A DNA stretch of 31,267 nucleotides from Bacteroidaceae bacterium. GTDB taxonomy: Bacteria; Bacteroidota; Bacteroidia; Bacteroidales; Bacteroidaceae. Location: positions 1-31,267 of the forward strand of contig JAEDMP010000024.1 of assembly GCA_016302965.1 (NCBI GenBank), given 5' to 3'. Below are positions 8,400 to 19,584 of this stretch, one piece after another (the first letter of the stretch is position 1; each line of letters begins with the position of its first letter). The notes beneath the pieces were generated by a model. It was not told the origin of the DNA and made no database searches. It saw only the letters and a list, made by a program, of their open reading frames with translations. The position numbers were made by a program, and so were the translations under genes.

Positions 8400-9413
8400 T
8401 TATTTCACCAGCACCTTCTTGCCGCCAAGGATGTTGATACCCTTCTGCAGCTGGTTGATGCGCTGGCCAGCCATGTTGAAGATAACCTGCTGCTGGGCCT
8501 TGTCGGCAGCAACAGCTTCGATGGCAGTGGATGTGCCATTGATGGAATAGAAATAACCATTGGTCACCTCAGGCGTAGAACCAAAGAGTTTCAAGGTACC
8601 GTAAACGATGATTTCGTCGTTCAGTTTGATGACGTTCTCATCGGTAATCTTCTGATTGTTAAAGTCTTTGCAACGATATACCGTAACAGCGGGAGCATCG
8701 TCGGAAACGGCATCCTTGATGTCGAAAGTGGCATTGCCATACTGGGTGGAAACCTCTTTGATAGAAGTGATGATACCCTTCACGTAAACCGGTTTGTCGA
8801 GACCCTCACCGGCATTGATCAGTTCGATAGCCTTGGCAACGGTATAGGCCGTCTCGGGCGTGTTGCTGATGTCAACCTGTGGCTGATTGTCAATCTTCTT
8901 GGTAAGAACCAAAGAAATATCGTCAATCAAGATATCGCCCAGGTTCTTGGGATTCATCACTACTATGTTCAAATCGGTCGTGGCAGTGAGCGTAAAATCA
9001 TAAGTAACCTTGGTCCACTCAGATACACTCAAGTTTGCGTATGAACCATACACATAATTACCCATGGTATATTTCCCGTCAGCCAGTGTGAAAGGAGCAT
9101 AGCCTGGACGTGCTTGGCCACCTTCGGTCAATGCCTTGGCATAGAAGGTAAGTTGATATTCACCAGCCTCGAGACTCATTTCCTTGGAACCAAGACGCTT
9201 GTTGCCTGAAGCACCTTTCACCAATACGGCATACTGGCCTGCATAGGCATCGGTGCTCTGTTCCAACGTGGCATTGCTGGCTGAATTGGCACTCTTCCAG
9301 GCATCGGGGGTATCATTGGTCCAGGATTCAAAACCACCATTCTCCAACAGATTCTGTGCATGAATGCCCATCGTCAGGAGAGAAGCAAACATAAGAAGTA
9401 AAATTCTCTTCAT
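8400..9413 (-). CDS. Secreted protein: carbohydrate-binding-like domain + OB-fold-like domain + C-terminal tail
   Basis: The 337-residue product has a signal peptide ending near IHAQ (residue 20). Residues 21-175 start NLLENGGFESW and have the look of a jelly-roll carbohydrate-binding module (EAGEYQLTFYAKA, WTKVTYDFT, ILIDDISLVL). Residues about 185-305 (AYTVAKAIELINAGEG, VYVKGIITSIKEVSTQYGNA, DEIIVYGTLKLFG) resemble the OB-fold domain often found in Bacteroides secreted proteins. The last 30 residues, FNMAGQRIN then INILGGKKVLVK, are a short tail common in Prevotella secreted proteins. A well-matched promoter and terminator make it a single-gene unit. No catalytic residues are apparent; it is probably a surface binding protein. 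Confidence 0.8.
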   Translation of the reverse strand: MKRILLLMFASLLTMGIHAQNLLENGGFESWTNDTPDAWKSANSASNATLEQSTDAYAGQYAVLVKGASGNKRLGSKEMSLEAGEYQLTFYAKALTEGGQARPGYAPFTLADGKYTMGNYVYGSYANLSVSEWTKVTYDFTLTATTDLNIVVMNPKNLGDILIDDISLVLTKKIDNQPQVDISNTPETAYTVAKAIELINAGEGLDKPVYVKGIITSIKEVSTQYGNATFDIKDAVSDDAPAVTVYRCKDFNNQKITDENVIKLNDEIIVYGTLKLFGSTPEVTNGYFYSINGTSTAIEAVAADKAQQQVIFNMAGQRINQLQKGINILGGKKVLVK

Positions 9414-9452
9414 AATCTAAATCGTTTAAGTGAATAATTAGTTTATTGCGGA

Positions 9453-9483
9453 CAAAATTAGACAAAATCTTTGTATCATGCAA
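9453..9483 (-). promoter_or_regulatory. Promoter for secreted protein gene
   Basis: Minus strand TAATTTTG (9460-9453) with TTG at 9483-9481, spacer 20 bases: a full Bacteroidetes promoter match 40 bases before the start codon. Confidence 0.8.
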
Positions 9484-9588
9484 CAAGAAACAGATGAAAA
9501 ATTTATAACAATATAAAAAATGGTTAAAACAGGGACGGAAAAGCAGAGAAAATCCCCCCATTTTGAGCCATATCACATTTTTTATTCG

Positions 9589-9596
9589 TATCTTTG
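9589..9596 (+). promoter_or_regulatory. -7 box for leuS
   Basis: TATCTTTG matches TAnnTTTG and is followed by GCA, as in many Bacteroidetes promoters. A TTG at 9563-9565 is 23 bases upstream, slightly too far. The leuS start follows 62 bases downstream. Confidence 0.7.
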
Positions 9597-9658
9597 CAGA
9601 TGGCTCTACAGAAGAACCGGCAATCCATCAAGAAAGACAACAAACAAAACATCAAGAT

Positions 9659-12508
<2,850 letters not shown>

Positions 12509-12583
12509 TCATCACCGGTTTTTGCTCCTCCTCTGCCACAGACCGCAAGGAAAAGGGTAGGGGAGGAACTTATTCCTGCATCT

Positions 12584-13543
12584 ATGAACAAAGCGGTTAT
12601 CTACGAAATCAAGGATTACTTCTACATCACCCTCGGGCTGCTGATGTACACCTTCGGATTCACCGTCTTTCTGCTGCCCTACGAGATTGTGACGGGAGGT
12701 ATAGCGGGTATCGGAGCCATCGTCTTCTATGCCACCGGCTTTCCCGTACAGTATACCTTCTTCATCATCAACGCCCTGCTGATTGTCGGAACCATCAAAA
12801 TCCTGGGATGGAAATTCCTCACCAAAACCATATACGCCACCTTCATGCTCACGTTCATGCTGGAAATGGCCCAACAGGTGGTGATGATGCCCGACGGACA
12901 CTTCTACAAGCTCCTGGGCAAGGGCAATGACTTCATGTCGCTGGTCATCGGATGTATGATTACGGGAACGGCACTGGCCGTGGTGTTCCTGAACAACGGC
13001 AGCACGGGAGGTACCGACATCGTGGCCGCCGTGCTCAACAAATACCATAACATCACACTGGGCAGGGCACTCATCGTCATCGACATCTGCATCATCGGCA
13101 GCTGTCTCTTCATCCCCAGCTTCGGCGATGTGCGCATGCGCTGCCAGATGGTGGTGTTCGGTATCTGCACGATGGTCATCGAGTGCCTGATGCTCGACTA
13201 TGTGATGTACTGGCAGAGGCAGTCGGTGCAGTTTCTCATCTTCTCAAAAAAATACCAGGAGATAGCCTATGCCATCGCCAAACAGACAGACCACACAATG
13301 ACCATCCTCGACGGACACGGCTGGTGGACCGGCAAGGCCACCAAGGTCATCTGCCTGCTGGCCAAGAAGAACGAAAGCGGACGTATCTTCCGCATTGTCA
13401 AGACCATCGACCCCAACGCCTTCGTGAGCCAGAGCTCCGTCATCGGTGTCTACGGTGAAGGTTTCGACTCCATCAAAGTGAAAGTGAAAACGGACCCCAA
13501 CCCTCTGCAACAACAGAACAAGGAAGAAAAACAACTGACATGA
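12584..13543 (+). CDS. YitT family membrane protein (DUF161 + DUF2179)
   Basis: The 319-residue product has an N-terminal membrane domain of about five to six helices (YitT/DUF161: TFGFTVFLLPYEIVTGGIAG, then NNGSTGGTDIVAAVLNKY) and a C-terminal soluble DUF2179 domain (about residues 230-300: TMTILDGHGWWTGK, FRIVKTIDPNAFVSQSSVIG, YGEGFD). The family is widespread; its biochemical role is not established. The gene starts 75 bases after leuS and its stop codon overlaps the next start in ATGA, indicating translational coupling to rdgB. No promoter box was seen in front of it, so it is probably read from leuS. Confidence 0.9.
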   Translation: MNKAVIYEIKDYFYITLGLLMYTFGFTVFLLPYEIVTGGIAGIGAIVFYATGFPVQYTFFIINALLIVGTIKILGWKFLTKTIYATFMLTFMLEMAQQVVMMPDGHFYKLLGKGNDFMSLVIGCMITGTALAVVFLNNGSTGGTDIVAAVLNKYHNITLGRALIVIDICIIGSCLFIPSFGDVRMRCQMVVFGICTMVIECLMLDYVMYWQRQSVQFLIFSKKYQEIAYAIAKQTDHTMTILDGHGWWTGKATKVICLLAKKNESGRIFRIVKTIDPNAFVSQSSVIGVYGEGFDSIKVKVKTDPNPLQQQNKEEKQLT

Positions 13544-16134
13544 AAATTGTATTTGCTACCAACAACGCCCATAAGCTGGATGAAATCCGAAAGATTCTCG
13601 GCACCGATTTCGAACTGCTCTCGCTGCACGACATCGGGTGCGACGAGGATATAGCCGAAACTGGCTCCACACTCAACGAGAATGCCCTGATCAAAGCACA
13701 ATATATCTTCGACAAATACCATTATGATGTGTTTGCCGATGACACCGGACTCGAGGTGGAAGCGCTGAACGGCGAACCCGGAGTCTACTCGGCACGCTAT
13801 GCCGGTGGAGAGGGACACGACTCGGAGGCGAACATGACCAAACTGCTGGCCAAGATGGAGGGGACGGACAACCGAAAAGCCCGATTCCGCACGGTCATCT
13901 GCCTGATTCAGAACAGGGTCCAGGAGGGACAGGACAGGAGCACGAACTTTTTTGAAGGCATCGTGGAAGGGAACATCATCCGCGAGCGTAGGGGAGGGGA
14001 GGGTTTCGGCTACGACCCCATCTTCGAACCCGAAGGCTACCAACAGACCTTTGCCGAACTGGGCAACGACATCAAGAACGGCATCAGCCACAGGGCAAGG
14101 GCCGTGAAGAAACTGGCGGCCTATCTGAAACAGACCCTCGTCATGCTGCTCCTGCTGCTGGGTATGGGCAACACGGCCCTGGCCGCAGTGGGCGACTGGC
14201 ACAACTATCTCGCCTACAGCGACCCACAGCAGATAGAGGAGATGGACCACTATCTCTTTGTCAAGGCTTCCGACCATCTCTATCTCTACAACAAGAACGA
14301 CCAGAGCATCACCACCTTCGACAAGACCAACGGATTGAACGATGTGACCATCACCAAGATAGCCTGGAACAAAACAGCCAAGAGGCTGGTCATCGCCTAC
14401 GACAATGCCAACATCGACCTCATGGATATCCAGGGCAACGTGACCAACATCAGGGAACTCTACGACAAGTCAATGACCGAAGACAAAACCATCAACGGCA
14501 TCACCATCAGCGGACGCTACGCCTATATCGCCACCAATTTCGGTGCACTGAAACTGGATATGGCCAACGCCTGCATCATGGAGACCTATATGCTGGATAA
14601 GAAGGTGAAGAAAATTGGGGTGGACAACACGGCCATCTATGCCCAAACCACCTCGAACCAGGTGTATACGGCCAGTCTGAAGGACAACCTCATCGACAAA
14701 AGCAACTGGACGCTGACTTCCAACTATCCCAGCCAGATCTTCAACGAAGACCTGACGGCCTATACCAACAACATCGAACTGGTGAAGACGCTCGAACCGG
14801 GTGGCCCCAAATATACAGACATGGGATGCATCAAGTTCTACAACGACACGCTCTACAGCTGTCAGGGAACATTCGGTGTGAGAAAGGAGGCATACGTCCA
14901 GACGTTCTGCAACGGCGAATGGAGGGTATATCCGTCCAAAGGAATCACGGACCAGACAGGCGTGAGCTATGAGTGTCATATCTGTCTCGACGTGAAGAAA
15001 ATAGGGGGGAAGACCATCGTCTATGCCGGTGGCAGAAACGGACTCTACCAGTATACCGACGGCCAATTCACCAATTTCTGGAACCATAATAACAGCCCAC
15101 TCCGTCAATACAACAAAAAGAACCAGGAATATGAACTGGTTACCGCCCTCACCATGGACAACAGCTGCAACGTCTATCTCTTCAACAGCTATTCTTACGA
15201 GGGATCGCTCTTCAAAATGGATGCCCAGGGACAGTGGGCGAGCCTGGACGACGAACAGTTCAAATACAGCAGCGGACAGGCTTTGTACAACGTCAGGAAC
15301 ATGATCATGGACAGCCGCGGCTACCTCTGGTTCGGCAACGACCACTGGCAGGGCAACAGCTTCTACTGCTATGACGTAAAAAACAAGAAGGTGCTGCATG
15401 CCGTCAGCCATTTTGTCAACCAGGATGGCACTGATATGGGAACGCCATGGGTGACAAGCACCGTAGAGGACAGGCAGAACAACATCTGGGTGACTACGTC
15501 GCTGGGAGCCATCCTGCTCCATAACTCGGAAATAGGCACTTCCTCAATGCAACTCAACCAGGTGAAGGTGCCCCGCAACGACGGTACCAATCTGGCCGAC
15601 TATCTCATGGCCAATATCGACATCGAAACCATGGCTGTGGACGGAGGCAACCGCAAATGGTTCGGCACCCAAGGCAATGGCGTGATGGTGGTGAGCAACG
15701 ACAACATGCAGCAGGACTTTCATTTCACCACAGACAACTCGCCCCTGCTCTCGAACATGATTTCTTCCATCAGCATCAACCCCAAGACGGGAGAGGTGTT
15801 CATCAGTACCGACAAGGGACTCTGCTCCTATATGTCGGAATCCACCTCGCCAGCCGAAGACCAGGAGAACAACGAGGTCTACGCCTATCCCAATCCCGTC
15901 ACGCCCGAATATGAGGGCACCATCGCCGTGGTGGGACTCTCGTTCAACTCGGACGTGAAGATTCTCAGCACCAACGGACACGTGGTGGCCGAGGGAAGAA
16001 GCTCGGGAGGCTCCTTCACCTGGAACGGTAGGGACAAGAACGGCAAGCGTGTGGCCAGCGGTGTCTATATGGTGGTGACCGCCAAGGAAGACGGCAGCAA
16101 GGGCACCGTCTGCAAGATTGCCGTCATCAACTGA
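13540..16134 (+). CDS. RdgB/HAM1 XTP/dITP pyrophosphatase in frame with PorZ-like secreted propeller protein
   Basis: One uninterrupted frame of 864 codons encodes two normally separate proteins. Residues 1-199 are RdgB, which hydrolyses XTP, ITP and dITP: KIVFATNNAHKLDEI at the start, ADDTGLEVEALNGEPGVYSA at about 66-85, GFGYDPIFEP near 155, and SHRARAVKKL near 183. Residues 189-210 run directly into a signal-peptide-like segment. The rest resembles PorZ, a type IX secretion component of Porphyromonas: regulator-propeller repeats around residues 591 (DSRGYLWFG), 644 (DRQNNIWVTT) and 701 (GGNRKWFGTQG), then a type IX sorting domain at about 783-864 (YAYPNPVTPEY to GVYMVVTAKE). The start overlaps yitT by ATGA. 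A cytosolic enzyme joined to an exported protein is odd; a true fusion, an internal start or a sequence error are possible. Confidence 0.9.
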   Translation: MKIVFATNNAHKLDEIRKILGTDFELLSLHDIGCDEDIAETGSTLNENALIKAQYIFDKYHYDVFADDTGLEVEALNGEPGVYSARYAGGEGHDSEANMTKLLAKMEGTDNRKARFRTVICLIQNRVQEGQDRSTNFFEGIVEGNIIRERRGGEGFGYDPIFEPEGYQQTFAELGNDIKNGISHRARAVKKLAAYLKQTLVMLLLLLGMGNTALAAVGDWHNYLAYSDPQQIEEMDHYLFVKASDHLYLYNKNDQSITTFDKTNGLNDVTITKIAWNKTAKRLVIAYDNANIDLMDIQGNVTNIRELYDKSMTEDKTINGITISGRYAYIATNFGALKLDMANACIMETYMLDKKVKKIGVDNTAIYAQTTSNQVYTASLKDNLIDKSNWTLTSNYPSQIFNEDLTAYTNNIELVKTLEPGGPKYTDMGCIKFYNDTLYSCQGTFGVRKEAYVQTFCNGEWRVYPSKGITDQTGVSYECHICLDVKKIGGKTIVYAGGRNGLYQYTDGQFTNFWNHNNSPLRQYNKKNQEYELVTALTMDNSCNVYLFNSYSYEGSLFKMDAQGQWASLDDEQFKYSSGQALYNVRNMIMDSRGYLWFGNDHWQGNSFYCYDVKNKKVLHAVSHFVNQDGTDMGTPWVTSTVEDRQNNIWVTTSLGAILLHNSEIGTSSMQLNQVKVPRNDGTNLADYLMANIDIETMAVDGGNRKWFGTQGNGVMVVSNDNMQQDFHFTTDNSPLLSNMISSISINPKTGEVFISTDKGLCSYMSESTSPAEDQENNEVYAYPNPVTPEYEGTIAVVGLSFNSDVKILSTNGHVVAEGRSSGGSFTWNGRDKNGKRVASGVYMVVTAKEDGSKGTVCKIAVIN
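14104..14190 (+). other. Possible internal start and signal peptide for PorZ portion
   Basis: GTG at 14104 (residue 189 of the long frame) would begin a peptide reading MKKLAAYLKQTL and then a leucine-rich core ending ALA-AV, a good signal peptide with two lysines, a hydrophobic core and an AxA cleavage site. ATG at 14143 gives only a short uncharged version. If the internal start is used, the last RdgB helix and the PorZ signal peptide share the same codons. Confidence 0.5.
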
Positions 16135-16158
16135 CAACAACCTGTATCATACCGACCA

Positions 16159-17160
16159 TCAGTCGCCACTCATCAAGGAGATAAAGCGCTTGAAAAGGCC
16201 TTTATTTCCTTGATGAAGCCATTTGTAAAGACACCATGGCAGATAGATGCCCAACACCACGGAAAAGAGCGCCACGGGCAAAAGAGGAAGCGAAAAACAA
16301 CGCATAAACACCTGAAACAGCAGTGCCTGGACAAACCAGGAATAGATATAGATGCAATAGGATGACCCAAAGAGATGGTCGAGGAAATGGAACTGGTGTT
16401 TCTGATAGACAAACCCTACAGCCAGACAAAGCAGAATACCATTGATGGATGTAAACACATTCATATAGATGTAGGAATAATAGTCGGTGAGCGCATAAAG
16501 CAGCCACGACAACACGAAGGTGATGACCATCGTAAGCTCGCAATGGGGAAGGAGGAACTCGTGCCAGCGGCGACGACGGGTCTCATATCCAATCAGAAAA
16601 TACAAGGTGTAGATACATACCCCGTCCAGATTCAGAAGGGTTTCTTTGCTGATGCCAGAACACAGATGCCAAACAAGCAGCGGGACAAATAGCAGCAGGT
16701 TGCGACCCACATATTTCCCGTAACAGACAAAGAGCACAAAAACAAGATAAAGGGTGGGAAGAAACCAGAATGAACCGATCACATTGCTATAGGGATAAAG
16801 CAACATGGAAAAATACGAACTCCACGACAACTCGACTGGGCGAACAGCCATAAACGAGAGCATCACATTGGGCAGATAAACCAAACTGCTGATCAGCAGA
16901 TAGGGCACCAGCAGGCGACGAAACTTGGAAAAGAACAGGCCATGACGCCCCCAGAAACTGACCTCCTGAATCTCCATGCCGCGTTTGAGCAGTGATTGGG
17001 CAAACAGGAAACCGGAGATAAAGAAGAACAGGGGCATGTGGAAGGAGTAAATCCACATGCACAACGGATGGTCGCCATGCAGATAGAAGGAATGGCCCAG
17101 CACCACCAGCAGGATTCCGATGGTCTGCATACAGGAGATAAAGATGGTTTTCGTGGGCAT
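16159..17160 (-). CDS. Acyltransferase-3 family membrane protein
   Basis: The 333-residue product has about ten hydrophobic segments and the classic acyltransferase-3 opening: IGILLVVLGHSFYLHGDHPL supplies the conserved His in the first helix, followed by SFHMPLFFFISGFLFAQSLL. It is likely to O-acylate a surface sugar. The start ATG at 17160 is chosen because it is one base after the stop of the upstream membrane-protein gene (TGATATG), typical of coupled genes, and because it gives the family N-terminus. It ends the nadA-GT2-membrane protein-acyltransferase series and converges on the rdgB-porZ frame with 24 bases between them. The acceptor is unknown. Confidence 0.88.
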   Translation of the reverse strand: MPTKTIFISCMQTIGILLVVLGHSFYLHGDHPLCMWIYSFHMPLFFFISGFLFAQSLLKRGMEIQEVSFWGRHGLFFSKFRRLLVPYLLISSLVYLPNVMLSFMAVRPVELSWSSYFSMLLYPYSNVIGSFWFLPTLYLVFVLFVCYGKYVGRNLLLFVPLLVWHLCSGISKETLLNLDGVCIYTLYFLIGYETRRRRWHEFLLPHCELTMVITFVLSWLLYALTDYYSYIYMNVFTSINGILLCLAVGFVYQKHQFHFLDHLFGSSYCIYIYSWFVQALLFQVFMRCFSLPLLPVALFSVVLGIYLPWCLYKWLHQGNKGLFKRFISLMSGD

Positions 17161-17161
17161 A

Positions 17162-18604
17162 TCAGTGCTGAGGACTTGCTTTTTGGGGAGGATAACTGAT
17201 GACACTGTCCCCCTCGACGATCCATACCCAATCATAGCCCCGGGCATAGGCTTCGGCGGCCTTGACGGGACAGAGGGCTTTCTCGTGTGAGGAGATGACC
17301 GTATCAGACACCTCTTCTGGCCATTGGTAACCCGTGTAATGGGGCACGGAATAGCCCCAGGCAAAAGCATCACTGGGAATGACACAGAAAGAGGAATATT
17401 TGGTCTCGCCATGGTCGATTATCAGGATATAAACGCGCTGCTTGGCACCTGGGGTGGACTGAACCGCCTGCAACGACATCTTCCGGCCTGTCAATCCCGA
17501 ATGATACGACTTGACCCAATGGTGATAGTCGATAAAGAGAACAACCAATAGCCACGCCACAAAGGTAAGTTTCAACAGCTTTCGGCTACGCACCTCATCG
17601 GCTGCCATGCCGGCCATCAACGCTGCCATCGACAGACCAGCATAGGCGTGCATGGAGCTGAACAGCGTGAGAAGATGAGGAGAGGCACAGATGACCCAAC
17701 AGCCCAAGAGGGTCCAAAAGGAGAAACGGCTGAATACTTTCCGGCCACGAACCAGCAGAACGCCGATGAAGGGAAGCCCCAACATGAGTGTCGCTGCGGC
17801 TATCCACATGTTTCTGTTGGGAGCATGCACCACACTCACATAATCGACGGGAATCCACGGCATACCCACAAAGGTGAGCACATCCTTCATCTTTTCGGCC
17901 AGCGTACTTTGAAGATATTCGTTGTCGGCATCCGCAATATCAGCATAGCGGAACGCCACACGGAGCGTCATATACACCACTACAATGGCCATCGACCACA
18001 TCCAGCCATGCAGCAGCTGCCGACGGGACATCTGCTTGCCCAAACGCTCGGACAATCCATAGGCAAAGAGTGGGGGAATGACACTCCACGCCAGACCGTT
18101 CTCCTTACACCAGGTAGCAATCAGCACACATAGCGCCATCAACCCATGCCTGTACCATTTGCCATCCGTCGTCAGATAGAGATACAGAGCCAGCAATCCC
18201 CAAAGATGGGAATAAATCTGATTGATGGAATCGATGCCGAGAACGGCTCCCAACATCGAGGGCGAGAGATAGAAAAAGAGGGTGGTGATGAACAACGACA
18301 AACGGCTGAAAGCCAATCGGCGGGCTATCAGATAAACCAGGATGGCGGAAAACAGATGACCTATCACGATGACAACGTGGTTGAGAACAGGGAAGAGATG
18401 ATAGTTTAATCCCAAAACCGAACCGAACAGGGCATCGAACGGGCGCCAATAGTTTTGATTGGGCAGTACCCGCTCTGCACTGAACCAGTCGCCGAAATAG
18501 GGAGTGGTCATATACGTCCAGTCATCAAAGGTGGGCAAAAGCATGCACACCAGAAGCAGAGAAAAGGGTAGGGAAAGGAGAATATAAGTGAATGGATTTT
18601 TCAT
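17162..18604 (-). CDS. Large polytopic membrane protein, possible GT-C glycosyltransferase
   Basis: The 480-residue product has about ten or more hydrophobic segments. After the first helix it carries an acidic loop, LPTFDDWTYMTTPYFGDW, where GT-C (PMT/ArnT-like) glycosyltransferases place their catalytic aspartates. A soluble C-terminal domain of about 100 residues follows the last helix (KQRVYILIIDHGETKYSSFC, YDWVWIVEGDSV). I do not recognise a named family, so GT-C is an inference from topology, the acidic loop and context. The start at 18604 is chosen because it overlaps the GT2 stop by four bases (ATGA). Such coupling with a GT2 enzyme and an acyltransferase suggests joint work on one surface glycan. 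Confidence 0.8.
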   Translation of the reverse strand: MKNPFTYILLSLPFSLLLVCMLLPTFDDWTYMTTPYFGDWFSAERVLPNQNYWRPFDALFGSVLGLNYHLFPVLNHVVIVIGHLFSAILVYLIARRLAFSRLSLFITTLFFYLSPSMLGAVLGIDSINQIYSHLWGLLALYLYLTTDGKWYRHGLMALCVLIATWCKENGLAWSVIPPLFAYGLSERLGKQMSRRQLLHGWMWSMAIVVVYMTLRVAFRYADIADADNEYLQSTLAEKMKDVLTFVGMPWIPVDYVSVVHAPNRNMWIAAATLMLGLPFIGVLLVRGRKVFSRFSFWTLLGCWVICASPHLLTLFSSMHAYAGLSMAALMAGMAADEVRSRKLLKLTFVAWLLVVLFIDYHHWVKSYHSGLTGRKMSLQAVQSTPGAKQRVYILIIDHGETKYSSFCVIPSDAFAWGYSVPHYTGYQWPEEVSDTVISSHEKALCPVKAAEAYARGYDWVWIVEGDSVISYPPQKASPQH

Positions 18605-19584
18605 AACAGCTTTTTCAAACCAAAATACAGCTCTTCCTGCCAACAGAACAGCCGCCAACTGAATCGAAGAGGCATATATCCCAATTTCATACATAATTTC
18701 CGGGGCAACAGGGACAGGTCTATGCAGTTCCACACCCGTCTTATTTCCCGCAGACAATAGTCGCGCTCCTGAGGTGTGAAATGGTGACGGTGGGTGTGGT
18801 AGAAATAATAGGCATCTACTAATATCAACCACCGCTGGCGCTCATAGAGGCGAAGAACAGCGTCGGAGACGCCCAAAGAGACCAGCTGGCGCTTCATGCT
18901 CTCATTGGCGCGGAGATAGTCCAAGCGGGAGATGGTGGTATTGTTGGAGATGCTCTGGGGATTGTATTGATAGTAATAGCGACCCTCACAGCAACGTACC
19001 TCGCGCGATATATAATAATGTAGGCGCGTGGTATTGTCGTCGCTGAAGGTGCGGCAGGTGATGTCGTAGGGATAGCGCTGATAGAGCTCGGCTCGCGCCA
19101 CATAGACGCCGTGGATGGCCCAGGTGAGACTGTCGACAAAGGCTTCGTAACCGCTCTTCACCTCGAAGTCGGACTGGGGATAGGGCTTGTCCGTTCCGTC
19201 GGGCTGGCGGATGATGCAGGAGAAGAGCACACAATCGGTCCCGGGATGTGATTTGAAGGTCATGACGGCCTTTTCGATGGCATCGGCCGACAACCAGTCA
19301 TCAGCATCGAGAAAAGCCGCCACAGCGCCCGTCATGACCGCTATGGCCTTGTTACGGGCCACAGCCGGTCCGGCGTTCTTTTCGGAAGTCAACACCCGTA
19401 TGCGCGGGTCCTGGGCAGCGTATGCCTGGAGGATGGACAGACTGTTGTCCGTAGAGCAATCATCCACACAGAGGATTTCCAGATTCGTATGGGTCTGCTG
19501 CAACAGCGACCCGAGGCTTCGGTCGAGCCACGGGGCCGCATTGTAGACAGCCATGATAACGGTTACTTTCATCCGCGAAGACAT
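18601..19584 (-). CDS. Family 2 glycosyltransferase
   Basis: The 327-residue product has the GT-A fold of family 2 at its N-terminus: KVTVIMAVYNAAPWLDRSLG, EILCVDDCSTDNSLSIL, NAGPAVARNKAI, and the nucleotide-sugar/metal motif FLDADDW near residue 92. The C-terminal third is basic and aromatic, and no clear membrane helix is seen. It would transfer a sugar from a nucleotide donor to a lipid or polysaccharide acceptor at the inner face of the membrane. The start codon overlaps the nadA stop by one base (TAATG), which supports this ATG over the one four codons later. It is coupled downstream by ATGA to the membrane protein. Confidence 0.93.
   Translation of the reverse strand: MSSRMKVTVIMAVYNAAPWLDRSLGSLLQQTHTNLEILCVDDCSTDNSLSILQAYAAQDPRIRVLTSEKNAGPAVARNKAIAVMTGAVAAFLDADDWLSADAIEKAVMTFKSHPGTDCVLFSCIIRQPDGTDKPYPQSDFEVKSGYEAFVDSLTWAIHGVYVARAELYQRYPYDITCRTFSDDNTTRLHYYISREVRCCEGRYYYQYNPQSISNNTTISRLDYLRANESMKRQLVSLGVSDAVLRLYERQRWLILVDAYYFYHTHRHHFTPQERDYCLREIRRVWNCIDLSLLPRKLCMKLGYMPLRFSWRLFCWQEELYFGLKKLL

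Noticed and set aside
17161..17412. N-terminal extension of the second acyltransferase
   Set aside because: It would lie inside the coding sequence of the upstream membrane protein and is proline- and arginine-rich, unlike the family.
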